Part shown: positions 36,303 to 43,901 of the stretch, piece after piece
Layout: each line of letters opens with the position of its first letter
How positions within the stretch are numbered: the first letter of the stretch is position 1
Assembly (NCBI RefSeq): GCF_023101205.1
Contig: NZ_CP078078.1
Span: forward strand, 3,481,411 to 3,545,410
From: Microbacterium aurugineum
Lineage (GTDB): Bacteria > Actinomycetota > Actinomycetes > Actinomycetales > Microbacteriaceae
Length of the DNA: 64,000 bases
Reading direction: 5' to 3'
Notes under the pieces: model-generated
Told to the model about the DNA's origin: nothing
Databases searched by the model: none
Seen by the model: the letters and a program-made list of their open reading frames with translations, nothing else
Made by a program: the position numbers and the translations under genes

Positions 36303-36332
36303 GATGAGAGCTTGCGGGGGCAAGCTCTCATC
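36303..36332 (+). promoter_or_regulatory. Hairpin immediately before a small gene
   Basis: Perfect 12-bp stem GATGAGAGCTTG/CAAGCTCTCATC with a 6-base CGGGGG loop, ending one base before the ATG at 36334. The only Shine-Dalgarno-like bases (GGGGG) are in the loop. It could be the terminator of the preceding gene (no T-run) or a translation-control element. Confidence 0.45.
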
Positions 36333-36333
36333 C

Positions 36334-36504
36334 ATGAGCGAATCCATTTTCTCAGCGGGAACCGATGTGACCTTCGGCCGCGAACGGGGCACCGTCATCG
36401 ACGTCCGGGCAACTCCCTCCGGCAAGTGGGTGTTCGGGGTCGAGACCGCCGAGGGCGAGGTGAGGTACTTCACCGAGAAGGCGCTACGGCTCCCCGCGCG
36501 CTAG
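36334..36504 (+). CDS. Small hypothetical protein, 56 aa
   Basis: Compact basic protein (MSESIFSAGTDVTFGRERGTV, ending FTEKALRLPAR) with a strand-rich pattern of alternating hydrophobics, like a small SH3-type barrel (TVIDVRATPSGKWVFGVETAEGEVRYFTEKAL). No family recognised. A longer reading from 36280 adds 18 residues of low-quality sequence encoded by the preceding hairpin, so the ATG at 36334 is preferred. Confidence 0.55.
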   Translation: MSESIFSAGTDVTFGRERGTVIDVRATPSGKWVFGVETAEGEVRYFTEKALRLPAR

Positions 36505-36535
36505 TGTCGTGATCATCTCGCCCCCTGATGGTCGA

Positions 36536-36790
36536 CTACTTGTTGTCTCGTGGAGCCGGCCAGCGGCGAGTGGTATTCGCTCCGATCAGGAAGGCCAGGA
36601 GGCCGACCACGAGGCAAGCGGCGAGGGGTTGCACCATGGAATCGAGGTCGCCCGACACGGAGAACCATGCCAGGGCAAGAAGCCATGACAGCACAAGGAC
36701 CGCGGCGAGGACAGTACCTGCTTTAGCGCTGAGCTTCCCAGCGATACCGCCCAATGCAAGCAGGGCAATTCCCACGATTGCATAGATCAT
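36536..36790 (-). CDS. Small hypothetical membrane protein, 84 aa
   Basis: 84-aa protein with three hydrophobic segments (MIYAIVGIALLALGGIAG, AGTVLAAVLVLSWLLALAWFSV, VQPLAACLVVGLLAFLIGA) and a short basic tail (TTRRWPAPRDNK). ATG 36790 is preceded by AGGAG at a good distance. No family recognised; nothing nearby indicates a role. Confidence 0.6.
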   Translation of the reverse strand: MIYAIVGIALLALGGIAGKLSAKAGTVLAAVLVLSWLLALAWFSVSGDLDSMVQPLAACLVVGLLAFLIGANTTRRWPAPRDNK

Positions 36791-36871
36791 TGCTCTCCTA
36801 ACACTTGTGAATCCACGGCCACCATACGCCGGCCGGCCCGCCGATGCCGACGATGTAGTGCGCTTCACACT

Positions 36872-38089
36872 TCATGCCAGCGCCTGGCGGGCGACGGCAT
36901 CGGGGTCGGGGCGTCCGGCGACGAGCTTGACGATCGGGCCCAGCACGGCTCGCACGCTCAGGCGCCGGAGCGTGGTCTCACGCAGCCACGCGAGCACACG
37001 CCCGCGGCGGAACATGAGCCGCGCGAGCATCTGTGAGTTCGACTGCGCTGCCTCGACGCGAGGGCGCTCGACCCGCTCCCATGCCTCAAGCAACACCGGC
37101 AGTGTTTGCCGGTCGGCGTGCGCGAGCATGCGGCCCAGCATCCAGGCCGACTCGATCGCCATTCCCGCCCCGATCCCTGCGGTCGGCAGGAAGCCCGCGG
37201 CGGCGTCCCCGAGCAGAACGCCGGCGGGTAGCACCCATCGCGGAGCACGGGCGTCGTCGAGTCGCCACAGGTACGGATCCGGTGCGGTCTCGATCGCGCG
37301 CAGCGATGCCTCCAGGCGAGGGCCGAGGGAATCGACCCGCTCGCGGACGGATGCGGCGAACGCGACGGGACCGTCCGCAAGGTCGGCGTCCGGACCGCCG
37401 AGGAACACACCCAGCCGGTTCTTCACGGGGTAGGCCCCGAGGAAGAACCCATTGCCCCAGATCTCCTCGCCGAGCGTCGGATCGCTGAGATCATCCGCCC
37501 ACCCCACCCAGCCCGACCACCCCGTCTCGATGACCTGCGGTGCGGCCGAACCCAGCACGGAGCGCATGCGTGAGTTCATGCCGTGGGCACCGACGATCAG
37601 ATCGAACCGACCTTCGCCGGCGGGCGTCCCGTCACGGTCGACGAACAGCGCGGTGCGATCGGTCACCTGTTGCACGGTGGTGCCGAACGTCACCGGGCAC
37701 CCGCTCTCGGTGAGCACCTCGATCAGAGCGCCACGCGAGATGCCGTTGTAGTCGCCGTAGACGCGCAGCAGATCGCTCATCGACTCGGAGCGCAGCATCT
37801 TGCCGCGGTGGGATCGGAACGCATAGCGCTGCATGGGTGTGCCCGCGGCGAGGTAGTCCTCGTGCACGCCGAGATCGACCAGAGCTTGGTCGACGGTCGG
37901 CATGAGCGCGAGCATGTAGCCCGGGTGGTCCATCTCGGGCATCCGATCGACGAGAACCGGGTGCAGTCCGTCGCGACGCAGCAGTTGCGTGAGAGTGATG
38001 CCGGCGATGCCGGCACCGACGATGAGCACTCTCAGGCGATCGTCGTGTTGTGCGGCGATCTGGGAGTCGAGTGGTGTGTCGGTGAGCAT
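36872..38089 (-). CDS. FAD-dependent monooxygenase
   Basis: 405-aa flavoprotein of the PHBH/TetX-like class A family. FAD-binding GxGxxG is VLIVGAGIAGITLTQLL near residues 22-38; the middle DG-type motif is FDLIVGAHGMNSRMR; the second FAD motif is GVLLGDAAAGFLPTAGIGAGMAIESA. It would hydroxylate a small aromatic or drug-like substrate using NAD(P)H and O2. ATG 38089 has GAGGAGG upstream. Divergent from a TetR gene with a strong operator between them, the usual inducible detoxification layout. A fragment copy lies at 38791-38931. Confidence 0.88.
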   Translation of the reverse strand: MLTDTPLDSQIAAQHDDRLRVLIVGAGIAGITLTQLLRRDGLHPVLVDRMPEMDHPGYMLALMPTVDQALVDLGVHEDYLAAGTPMQRYAFRSHRGKMLRSESMSDLLRVYGDYNGISRGALIEVLTESGCPVTFGTTVQQVTDRTALFVDRDGTPAGEGRFDLIVGAHGMNSRMRSVLGSAAPQVIETGWSGWVGWADDLSDPTLGEEIWGNGFFLGAYPVKNRLGVFLGGPDADLADGPVAFAASVRERVDSLGPRLEASLRAIETAPDPYLWRLDDARAPRWVLPAGVLLGDAAAGFLPTAGIGAGMAIESAWMLGRMLAHADRQTLPVLLEAWERVERPRVEAAQSNSQMLARLMFRRGRVLAWLRETTLRRLSVRAVLGPIVKLVAGRPDPDAVARQALA

Positions 38090-38130
38090 GTTCCTCCTCT
38101 GGACCACCTAGTACAATGCCCACACTACGC

Positions 38131-38154
38131 CTACTGGACCGACTGGTCCAGTAG
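38131..38154. promoter_or_regulatory. TetR operator between divergent genes
   Basis: Perfect 10-bp inverted repeat with arms CTACTGGACC and GGTCCAGTAG separated by GACT, 9 bases before the TetR start. A half-like copy TGGACC recurs at 38099-38104 beside the monooxygenase start. Likely binding site of the adjacent TetR protein, repressing both genes. Confidence 0.8.
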
Positions 38155-38163
38155 GGTGGACGC

Positions 38164-38778
38164 ATGGCAGCGCTCACGGGGAATCACCGCGACCGACTCA
38201 TCGAGGCGACGGTGGCGGAGTTCGCCTCGGTCGGATATGAGCGCGCGTCGTTGAACCGCATCATCCAGGCGGCCGGCATCAGCAAGAGCTCCTTCTATCA
38301 CGCGGTCGGTTCCAAGTCGGAGCTGCTGGACGCGGTGGTCGAGACCCTGATCGCCGACGTGCGCGCGCACTGGGTCGCCCCGGAACCCGCACAGTTCGCC
38401 GGTGATGACTTCTGGCCGCGCCTCGACGGAGTGCTCACGGATCTCGGCCGACTGGCCGCGGTCGATCCCGCTCTCGGTCTGCTCGGGCGCATCTTCTACC
38501 TGCCGGCAGCGGGAGGCGTCGACGCGAGGAGCACTCTGCTCGATGCCGTGCACGCGTGGGTCGCCGAGGTGCTGCAGGTGGGTGTGCGCACCGGAGCCGT
38601 GCGCGATGACGTGCCCGTGGAGGCGCTCGCCGCGGCGACGTTCGGCATGCTCCGCGGCTTGGACGAGTGGGCTCTCGACGCGACAGCCGCGGAGGCGTCG
38701 CGACGTGCTCGGGATCAGGCCGCGGTTCCGGGGATGCTCCTGCGCGGCCTGCTGGGGCGTCCCTCCTCCGCGGCGTGA
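38164..38778 (+). CDS. TetR/AcrR-family transcriptional regulator
   Basis: 204-aa repressor with N-terminal helix-turn-helix (RDRLIEATVAEFASVGYERASLNRIIQAAGISKSSFYHAVGSK, residues 8-50) and a ligand-binding C-terminal domain. It almost certainly controls itself and the divergent monooxygenase through the palindrome at 38131-38154. The inducer is unknown. Confidence 0.92.
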   Translation: MAALTGNHRDRLIEATVAEFASVGYERASLNRIIQAAGISKSSFYHAVGSKSELLDAVVETLIADVRAHWVAPEPAQFAGDDFWPRLDGVLTDLGRLAAVDPALGLLGRIFYLPAAGGVDARSTLLDAVHAWVAEVLQVGVRTGAVRDDVPVEALAAATFGMLRGLDEWALDATAAEASRRARDQAAVPGMLLRGLLGRPSSAA

Positions 38779-38790
38779 CAACACCGCCAC

Positions 38791-38931
38791 CCGCCACGGG
38801 ATCGTCGCAAGGTCGGCGTCCGGACCGACGAGGAACACGCAGAGCCGGTTCTTCACGGGGTAGCCCCCGAGGAAGACCCGTTGACACAGATCTCCTCGCC
38901 GAGCGCCGGATCGCGGAGATCATCCGCCCAA
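38791..38931 (-). pseudogene. Duplicated fragment of the flavin monooxygenase gene
   Basis: This stretch matches 37361-37501 inside the monooxygenase gene, in the same orientation. Across the 121 columns from 38811 I count 10 mismatches and one single-base gap; the gap breaks the frame. Both flanks end abruptly. It is a partial, decaying copy on the other side of the TetR gene, marking an old duplication or recombination join at the edge of the following cassette. Confidence 0.85.
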
Positions 38932-39053
38932 TTTCACCTACCACGCACACGGGCTCACGCGAGCGACGGCCATTTGGGGGACAGACAGGTGGCTCGCGGG
39001 ACCTCTACGGTGAACATGCCTGGTCGAGAACGGCGGCCGACGCTGATGATGAC

Positions 39054-39860
39054 GTGAGTGAGGTTGTAGCGGTGTTCCAGGCGCAGGCGCCGAATGAGAT
39101 CGCATCGGCCGTAGTTATGGATTCCGAGGTCACCGTAAGCGACAACGCGACAGCACGCGTTGACAGCGAGAGTGCTCACGTTTCGACCCCTGAAGGCACC
39201 GTGTCCCTCGGCGTGACCGCGTCGACGGACTCTGTGCTTTCTGAACCGATTCTCATGGAAGACGGCAGCGCGCTTGTCGCGATCGTCATCAACGAGCCGG
39301 TCGCTGACACGGCGTTCCGGATGCCCCTTGAGCTGCCGGACGCCGCGGCCGCGACGCTGGAGGACGACGGATCGGTCCTGATTATGAACCCCGAGGGCGA
39401 GTTCATCGCGGGCATCGCGCGACCGTGGGCGCGCGATGTGAACGGATCGGATGTTCCCACCTCGTTCGAGCTCGATGGTGACACGCTCATCCAGCATGTC
39501 GACCTGACCAGTGTCCCGGTGGACGCTTACCCCGTCGTCGCGGACCCGTGGGCTGGCCATGACCTTGTGGCGGCAGCGTGGGTGACCAGCCAGGGCGGTT
39601 CGAAGTACGTGATCAACGCGGTGCCCACCTCTTGGGGCGAGTTCTACCGTGGCATCGCGACGCTTGAGTCGCATCTCGCTGATCTCAAGGCAGATCTGGG
39701 AACCAACAAGTCGAAGGTCACATCCACGATCATCAACCAGTTCTATTGCCACGTTGCGTACGGCTGGCTCGGAGGCGGCGCCACCTACAACATGGAATCC
39801 TGGCGAAAGGACGTCCTCTGGTCCGTACAGGGAAACCCGATCACGAAGTGCAATCCGTGA
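39054..39860 (+). CDS. DUF2599-like secreted protein, 5'-truncated
   Basis: The open frame continues upstream through unrelated DNA, but protein-like sequence starts around here (VSEVVAVFQAQAPNEIASAV). The body (DDGSVLIMNPEGEFIAGIARPWARDVNG, then DAYPVVADPWAGHDL) is a pattern common in exported actinobacterial proteins, and the C-terminus (FYCHVAYGWLGGGATYNMESWRKDVLW, final cysteine) resembles DUF2599. Yet no signal peptide or Shine-Dalgarno precedes it: the 5' end seems lost at the junction with the monooxygenase fragment. First gene of a three-gene cassette. Could be a pseudogene. Confidence 0.6.
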   Translation: MSEVVAVFQAQAPNEIASAVVMDSEVTVSDNATARVDSESAHVSTPEGTVSLGVTASTDSVLSEPILMEDGSALVAIVINEPVADTAFRMPLELPDAAAATLEDDGSVLIMNPEGEFIAGIARPWARDVNGSDVPTSFELDGDTLIQHVDLTSVPVDAYPVVADPWAGHDLVAAAWVTSQGGSKYVINAVPTSWGEFYRGIATLESHLADLKADLGTNKSKVTSTIINQFYCHVAYGWLGGGATYNMESWRKDVLWSVQGNPITKCNP

Positions 39861-39871
39861 TGGAGCTCACG

Positions 39872-40201
39872 ATGAATGAACCACGCAACCTCCCGACGTC
39901 GAAGCGAAACCGCACTGTTTGGGCAATCGCCGCGCTGGCAGCGATCGTCGGCATTGCCGCCGGCTACCTCGGCGGCACCGTGGACGGTGATATCCCCTGG
40001 CCTGCCACGGTGCAGGAGACGGCCACCTACAACACGTCCACGGCCCTCACCGCGATCGCAGGGGTGCTCGTGCTCGCTGCGCTGATCATCTGGGGCGTGA
40101 GGACACGTCCCAAGGCTGGGAAGGCCGTCCTGGTGATCACGGGGGCGCTCGTAGCCACCGCCGTTGTGTTCGGTGCCAGCTTCGCGGTGGGTGCCCTGTG
40201 A
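39872..40201 (+). CDS. Small membrane protein of the cassette, 109 aa
   Basis: 109-aa protein with three predicted membrane helices (NRTVWAIAALAAIVGIAAGYL; STALTAIAGVLVLAALIIWGV; AVLVITGALVATAVVFGASFAV) and basic cytoplasmic loops. ATG 39872 has GGAG six bases upstream, within 12 bases of the previous stop; its own stop overlaps a GTG (GTGA) that would start the next gene. No family recognised; position suggests it works with the two exported neighbours. Confidence 0.65.
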   Translation: MNEPRNLPTSKRNRTVWAIAALAAIVGIAAGYLGGTVDGDIPWPATVQETATYNTSTALTAIAGVLVLAALIIWGVRTRPKAGKAVLVITGALVATAVVFGASFAVGAL

Positions 40202-40246
40202 GCGCGCGGACCGGCATGCTCGGAGTGATCAGCGCGCTTCTGCTTC

Positions 40247-40774
40247 GTGACGTGCCTCATGTTGACAGGAGCACCCGCCGTGGCCGCGGAGATATCCCCC
40301 GCACCCGACTCCCTCACGTCAACGGTGGTCGGGGATCTGGACCAACTGACGCAGGATGAGATCGAAGCGCTGCGCTCCGGCTCCCCCAAGATCGTCACCG
40401 TCGACCCGTACTCGGGCGACGTCACAGACGTCGAGGTCATAACCGAGGCAGAGCTCGAAGCGACGCTCGAGGCACTGAGCCCTTCTGGACCCTCCGCACG
40501 TTCCTGGTCTACCGGGTGCGCATCCGGCAAGCCGTGCTGGCACGACAACCCGCCCGGGAACGTGCACTACCAATTCACCTTGGGCGTTACCAACGGGACA
40601 TGGGACACTGTGCGCGACTTCTATACAGGCGACTACTACGCCAAGCTGTGCTGGATCCCGTGGAACTCGACTACCAAGTTCTGCATGCCTGAGCGCAACG
40701 GAACGAAGGCGCTCATCCAGATCGGGATGCAGGTCACCGGCAAGCGGGTCGACCTGAGCAAGACCCGCGTCTAG
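40247..40774 (+). CDS. Cysteine-containing exported protein with frameshifted signal peptide
   Basis: As read, a GTG start gives 175 aa beginning with only the end of a signal peptide (VTCLMLTGAPAVAA). The expected start is GTG 40198, coupled to the previous stop; it encodes MSARTGMLGVISALLL and joins perfectly if one C near 40246 is skipped. The mature part is acidic at first, then has a domain with four cysteines (TGCASGKPCW, KLCW, KFCMPERNG), ending QVTGKRVDLSKTRV. Family unknown; two disulfides are plausible. Either a true one-base mutation or a sequence error. Confidence 0.6.
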   Translation: MTCLMLTGAPAVAAEISPAPDSLTSTVVGDLDQLTQDEIEALRSGSPKIVTVDPYSGDVTDVEVITEAELEATLEALSPSGPSARSWSTGCASGKPCWHDNPPGNVHYQFTLGVTNGTWDTVRDFYTGDYYAKLCWIPWNSTTKFCMPERNGTKALIQIGMQVTGKRVDLSKTRV

Positions 40775-40787
40775 TACCTGTCGCGTT

Positions 40788-40834
40788 CGAAGATCGGCCC
40801 CACGGTGGAGCTTCCGGCGTGGGGCCGATCTTCG
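40788..40834. terminator. Hairpin terminator between convergent genes
   Basis: Perfect 17-bp stem (40788-40804 with 40818-40834) and 13-base loop, 14 bases behind the cassette's last stop. It also lies downstream of the phospholipase gene on the minus strand. Confidence 0.85.
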
Positions 40835-40951
40835 CTCTGGGACCTCTCGGCGACTTCGCCAGAGCCCGGTGCGCGCGTCGCGCGTCCCGCGAACCGACTC
40901 TCAGCTGACTCTTCATTCATCCGTACCGCCTCGAACCGGGCGCAGCCTCCG

Positions 40952-42703
40952 TCAGCCGCCCCGGGGTGGACCGAACAACTCCTCACCGTGCTCGTGGAGC
41001 AGCCTGTACGCATCCGCGAACGTCTCCGGCTCGGGCTCTCCCGGCTGGCCGTAGCGCGCGATCAGCAGCCCGAGAAGCCCGCGGGCGGGCGGGGTCAACG
41101 GCCTCAGCTGATCCTTCCCACCGGGCCGCGGCGCCGACTCCTCGGGGTTCGGAGGCGTGTACGCGGGGGTCGTCACCGGCCAGTCGGCGGGGTGGCGGGG
41201 CTTGTCGAGGTTGACGACGTTCATCAGGGTGTTGGCGAACTGGTCGCGATCGTTGAGCGGCTTCAAACCGTGCAGACGGGAGAGCGTGGCGATGACCGAG
41301 CCGTGGTGCATCTCGTCGTGGATGATCGAGCCGCGCTTCGTGTACGCCGAGACCGCGATCGCCGGGACGCGGCATCCGAGCCGGTCGAACGTGAAGCCCA
41401 TCTCGCCGGCCTCGGTGTCGGGCGTCGGCGTGGTGGCGGCGGGCGGGGGCACGTGGTCGTAGCAGCCGCCGTGCTCGTCGAAGGTGATGAGCAGCAGGGT
41501 GTTGACCGCGTTCGAACCCGTCGCGGACGCACTCGTGCGCACGGCCTCGTAGATGTCATGGATGAGTCGGTCTCCGGCGCGCACGTCCGAGATCGCGCTG
41601 TCGAAGACGGCTTCACCCTCGACCTCGCCCTCGCGGGGGCGGCCGAACGGCGGATGGAAGTCATTGTGGTCGTAGACCATGCGGGGCTCGATGAACGCGT
41701 AGGCGGGGAGCTTCCCGTCCTTCGCCTCGGCGTAGAAGTCCTCCATGGTGCCGAAGTGCTCGGTGCGCCAGTACTTCTCGAGCACCTGGGCATGCAGCAT
41801 CCCGGTGAACGACACGAGCTGGAGCTTGTCGATGTAGATCTTCCAGCTCACCTTCTCGTCTTCGAGCCGATTGAACACCGTCGGGGCTGCCGGAGCATCG
41901 AGCCACTTCTTGTATCCGCCGCCGGCCTGGTTGGTCACGAAGCCGTGTGACGTCGAGGCGTGGAAGAAGGAACGGTTGCAGAAGGTCTGCGACGGGACCC
42001 CGGCGTACCAGTGGTCGAACACGGCGAACTCGGAGGCGAGCGTCGACAGCACCGGGAGCATCTCCGGAGAGAAGGAACCCATGATGTGCCTGGCCTCGTC
42101 GGGCTTCGGGTCGACCCCCTTGCGCAATCGCCGGAAGTTGATGATGTAGTCCTCCAGGAACCCTGACATCGTGGGCTTCTCGCCGTGCGTCGGGGCGTTG
42201 AAGGGCGCGGTCATCTCGTCGACGAAGAGTCTCGCGTTGCTCGCGGGATCCACGGTGCCGAAGATCTGCGTGTTGACGTGCGGGTACTCCTCGCCGGGGT
42301 CCGGGTCGGGAAGGCTCATGATCCGGTCGGTGTCGCCCTCGTACACGTGCGCGTCGACGACCGTGCCGTCGGAGGAGGTGTTGCTGTACGAGCCGAAGTC
42401 CAGGCCCTCGAACGTCTCGCCTGCCGGCAGATTCTCCCGGGAGTACAGGTATCCGAGCAGGTTGTCGAAGGAGCGGTTCTCACCCATCACGACGACGAGG
42501 TGATCGAACCCCGGCTCACTGCGCGGAGTGAGGGCCGCGAACGGATCCGGGTCGTCTGCGAAGCCGTCGCGAGGGTTGCCGGCCATCGACGCGCCGATCG
42601 CCGCGCCGCCCGCACCCCCGACCGCCGCGCCCGCGAGCGCGGCGCCCCCGATCTTGAAGAAACCGCGGCGCGAGGTGGCACGGGCGGAGGAGTCGTCTGT
42701 CAC
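40952..42703 (-). CDS. Phospholipase C/phosphoesterase, Tat-exported
   Basis: 583-aa PF04185 phosphoesterase, the family of bacterial phospholipase C and acid phosphatases. The N-terminus has a Tat-type signal (SRRGFFKIGG followed by an alanine/glycine-rich hydrophobic stretch). The metal-binding motif ENRSFD is at residues 75-80; later HTSHG-like FHASTSHGF, ITFDEHGGCYDHVPPP and the MHHGSVIATL block match the family. It would cleave phospholipid head groups or other phosphodiesters outside the membrane, plausibly for phosphate supply. No partner genes adjacent. Confidence 0.88.
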   Translation of the reverse strand: MTDDSSARATSRRGFFKIGGAALAGAAVGGAGGAAIGASMAGNPRDGFADDPDPFAALTPRSEPGFDHLVVVMGENRSFDNLLGYLYSRENLPAGETFEGLDFGSYSNTSSDGTVVDAHVYEGDTDRIMSLPDPDPGEEYPHVNTQIFGTVDPASNARLFVDEMTAPFNAPTHGEKPTMSGFLEDYIINFRRLRKGVDPKPDEARHIMGSFSPEMLPVLSTLASEFAVFDHWYAGVPSQTFCNRSFFHASTSHGFVTNQAGGGYKKWLDAPAAPTVFNRLEDEKVSWKIYIDKLQLVSFTGMLHAQVLEKYWRTEHFGTMEDFYAEAKDGKLPAYAFIEPRMVYDHNDFHPPFGRPREGEVEGEAVFDSAISDVRAGDRLIHDIYEAVRTSASATGSNAVNTLLLITFDEHGGCYDHVPPPAATTPTPDTEAGEMGFTFDRLGCRVPAIAVSAYTKRGSIIHDEMHHGSVIATLSRLHGLKPLNDRDQFANTLMNVVNLDKPRHPADWPVTTPAYTPPNPEESAPRPGGKDQLRPLTPPARGLLGLLIARYGQPGEPEPETFADAYRLLHEHGEELFGPPRGG

Positions 42704-42768
42704 GCCCCGATCCTATGACCGTGCCCGTGTCGAGCGCAGGGGCGAAAACAGAGACGGAATGCGCGCGA

Positions 42769-42797
42769 CCCGGCGTGTCGGGGTGGGACACGCCGGG
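42769..42797 (-). terminator. Terminator of the polyamine-type operon
   Basis: Perfect 11-bp GC stem (42769-42779 with 42787-42797), about 60 bases beyond the stop of the ABC ATPase gene. On the minus strand it is followed after 25 bases by TCTCTGTTTT. Confidence 0.6.
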
Positions 42798-42857
42798 CGT
42801 GCGAGGGGTCGTCTGGGTTTCAGCCCCGGGGCGAGGGAGGGGCGAGGGAGGGGGAGG

Positions 42858-43901
42858 TCAGGCGGCGGCGATCCAGAGCACCGCGCCGTCGCGCCAGCCG
42901 AGGCCGGCTGCGCCTTCCGGGATGGGCGCTTCGTGCCGCGGGCGCACGACGCGCATCCGCTTCCCCGCGAGCTCGACGATGTACACGATGTCGGCCCCGC
43001 GGTAGACGTGGGCGACGACGTCGACGTTCACCGGAGTGTCCGCGCCGACCGTCGGCGAGAGCCGCAGGTCCTCCTGGCGGAGCACGACCTCACCGGTGCC
43101 ATCGGGGCCCGCCCCCGTCAGCGGCACCTGGATCGCGGTGCCGTCGAGCGTCGCGACCGCTCCGGAACGTGTGGCCGGGAGCAGGTTGGCCGCGCCGATG
43201 AAGTCTGCCGCGAACGGGGTGCGCGGTGCGCCGTAGAGTTCGGCCGGCGCACCTTCCTGTTCGATCACTCCCGCATTCATCAGGACGATGCGGTCGGAGA
43301 GGCTCATCGCCTCCTCCTGGTCGTGCGTGACGAACACGGTGGTGAGCCCGAGGGTGCGGTGCAACTCCTTGAGTTCGACCTGCATGTCCTCCCGCAGCCG
43401 GGCATCGAGGTTCGACAGCGGCTCGTCCAGCAGGAGCACACGCGGCTCGAACGCGATCGCGCGGGCCAGGGCGACACGCTGCTGCTGGCCGCCCGACAGC
43501 TGCGCCGGCATCCGGTCGGCGAGGTGACCCATCTGCACGCGTTCCAGAGCCCGCACGGCGAGTTCCTTCTGCTCGGTCTTGGACTTCTCGCCCGACATCC
43601 GCAGCCCGAAGCGCACGTTCTCGACCACGCTCATGTGCGGGAAGAGGGCATAGCTCTGGAACATCATGCCGAGGTGACGCTTCTCGGGCGGGAGCTTCGT
43701 CACATCCTGGCCGGCGATCTCGATGGTGCCGCTGCTCGGCGACTCGAGCCCCGCGATGCAGCGCAGGAGCGTCGTCTTGCCGCACCCCGACGGGCCGAGC
43801 AGGGAGACGAACTCCCCGGACCGCATCGAGAGATCGATGCCCTTGAGCACCGATGTCCCCTTGAAGTCCTTGGTGAGAGCAGTGATGGTGAGTGTTGTCA
43901 T
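42858..43901 (-). CDS. ABC transporter ATPase, PotA type
   Basis: 347-aa ATPase of a spermidine/putrescine-type importer. Walker A GPSGCGKTT, signature LSGGQQQRVALARAI, Walker B LLLDEPLSNLD, H-loop VFVTHDQEEA, then a C-terminal TOBE domain (about 275-347). The ATG at 43901 overlaps the permease stop by one base. Last gene of the operon. Confidence 0.93.
   Translation of the reverse strand: MTTLTITALTKDFKGTSVLKGIDLSMRSGEFVSLLGPSGCGKTTLLRCIAGLESPSSGTIEIAGQDVTKLPPEKRHLGMMFQSYALFPHMSVVENVRFGLRMSGEKSKTEQKELAVRALERVQMGHLADRMPAQLSGGQQQRVALARAIAFEPRVLLLDEPLSNLDARLREDMQVELKELHRTLGLTTVFVTHDQEEAMSLSDRIVLMNAGVIEQEGAPAELYGAPRTPFAADFIGAANLLPATRSGAVATLDGTAIQVPLTGAGPDGTGEVVLRQEDLRLSPTVGADTPVNVDVVAHVYRGADIVYIVELAGKRMRVVRPRHEAPIPEGAAGLGWRDGAVLWIAAA

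Noticed and set aside
38131..38856. 241-aa minus-strand frame beginning like the monooxygenase internal sequence
   Set aside because: Only the first few residues derive from the duplicated fragment; the rest is antisense to the TetR gene.
38667..39053. Long N-terminal extension of the DUF2599-like frame
   Set aside because: It overlaps the TetR gene and the monooxygenase fragment in another frame and has arginine/glycine-rich shadow composition.
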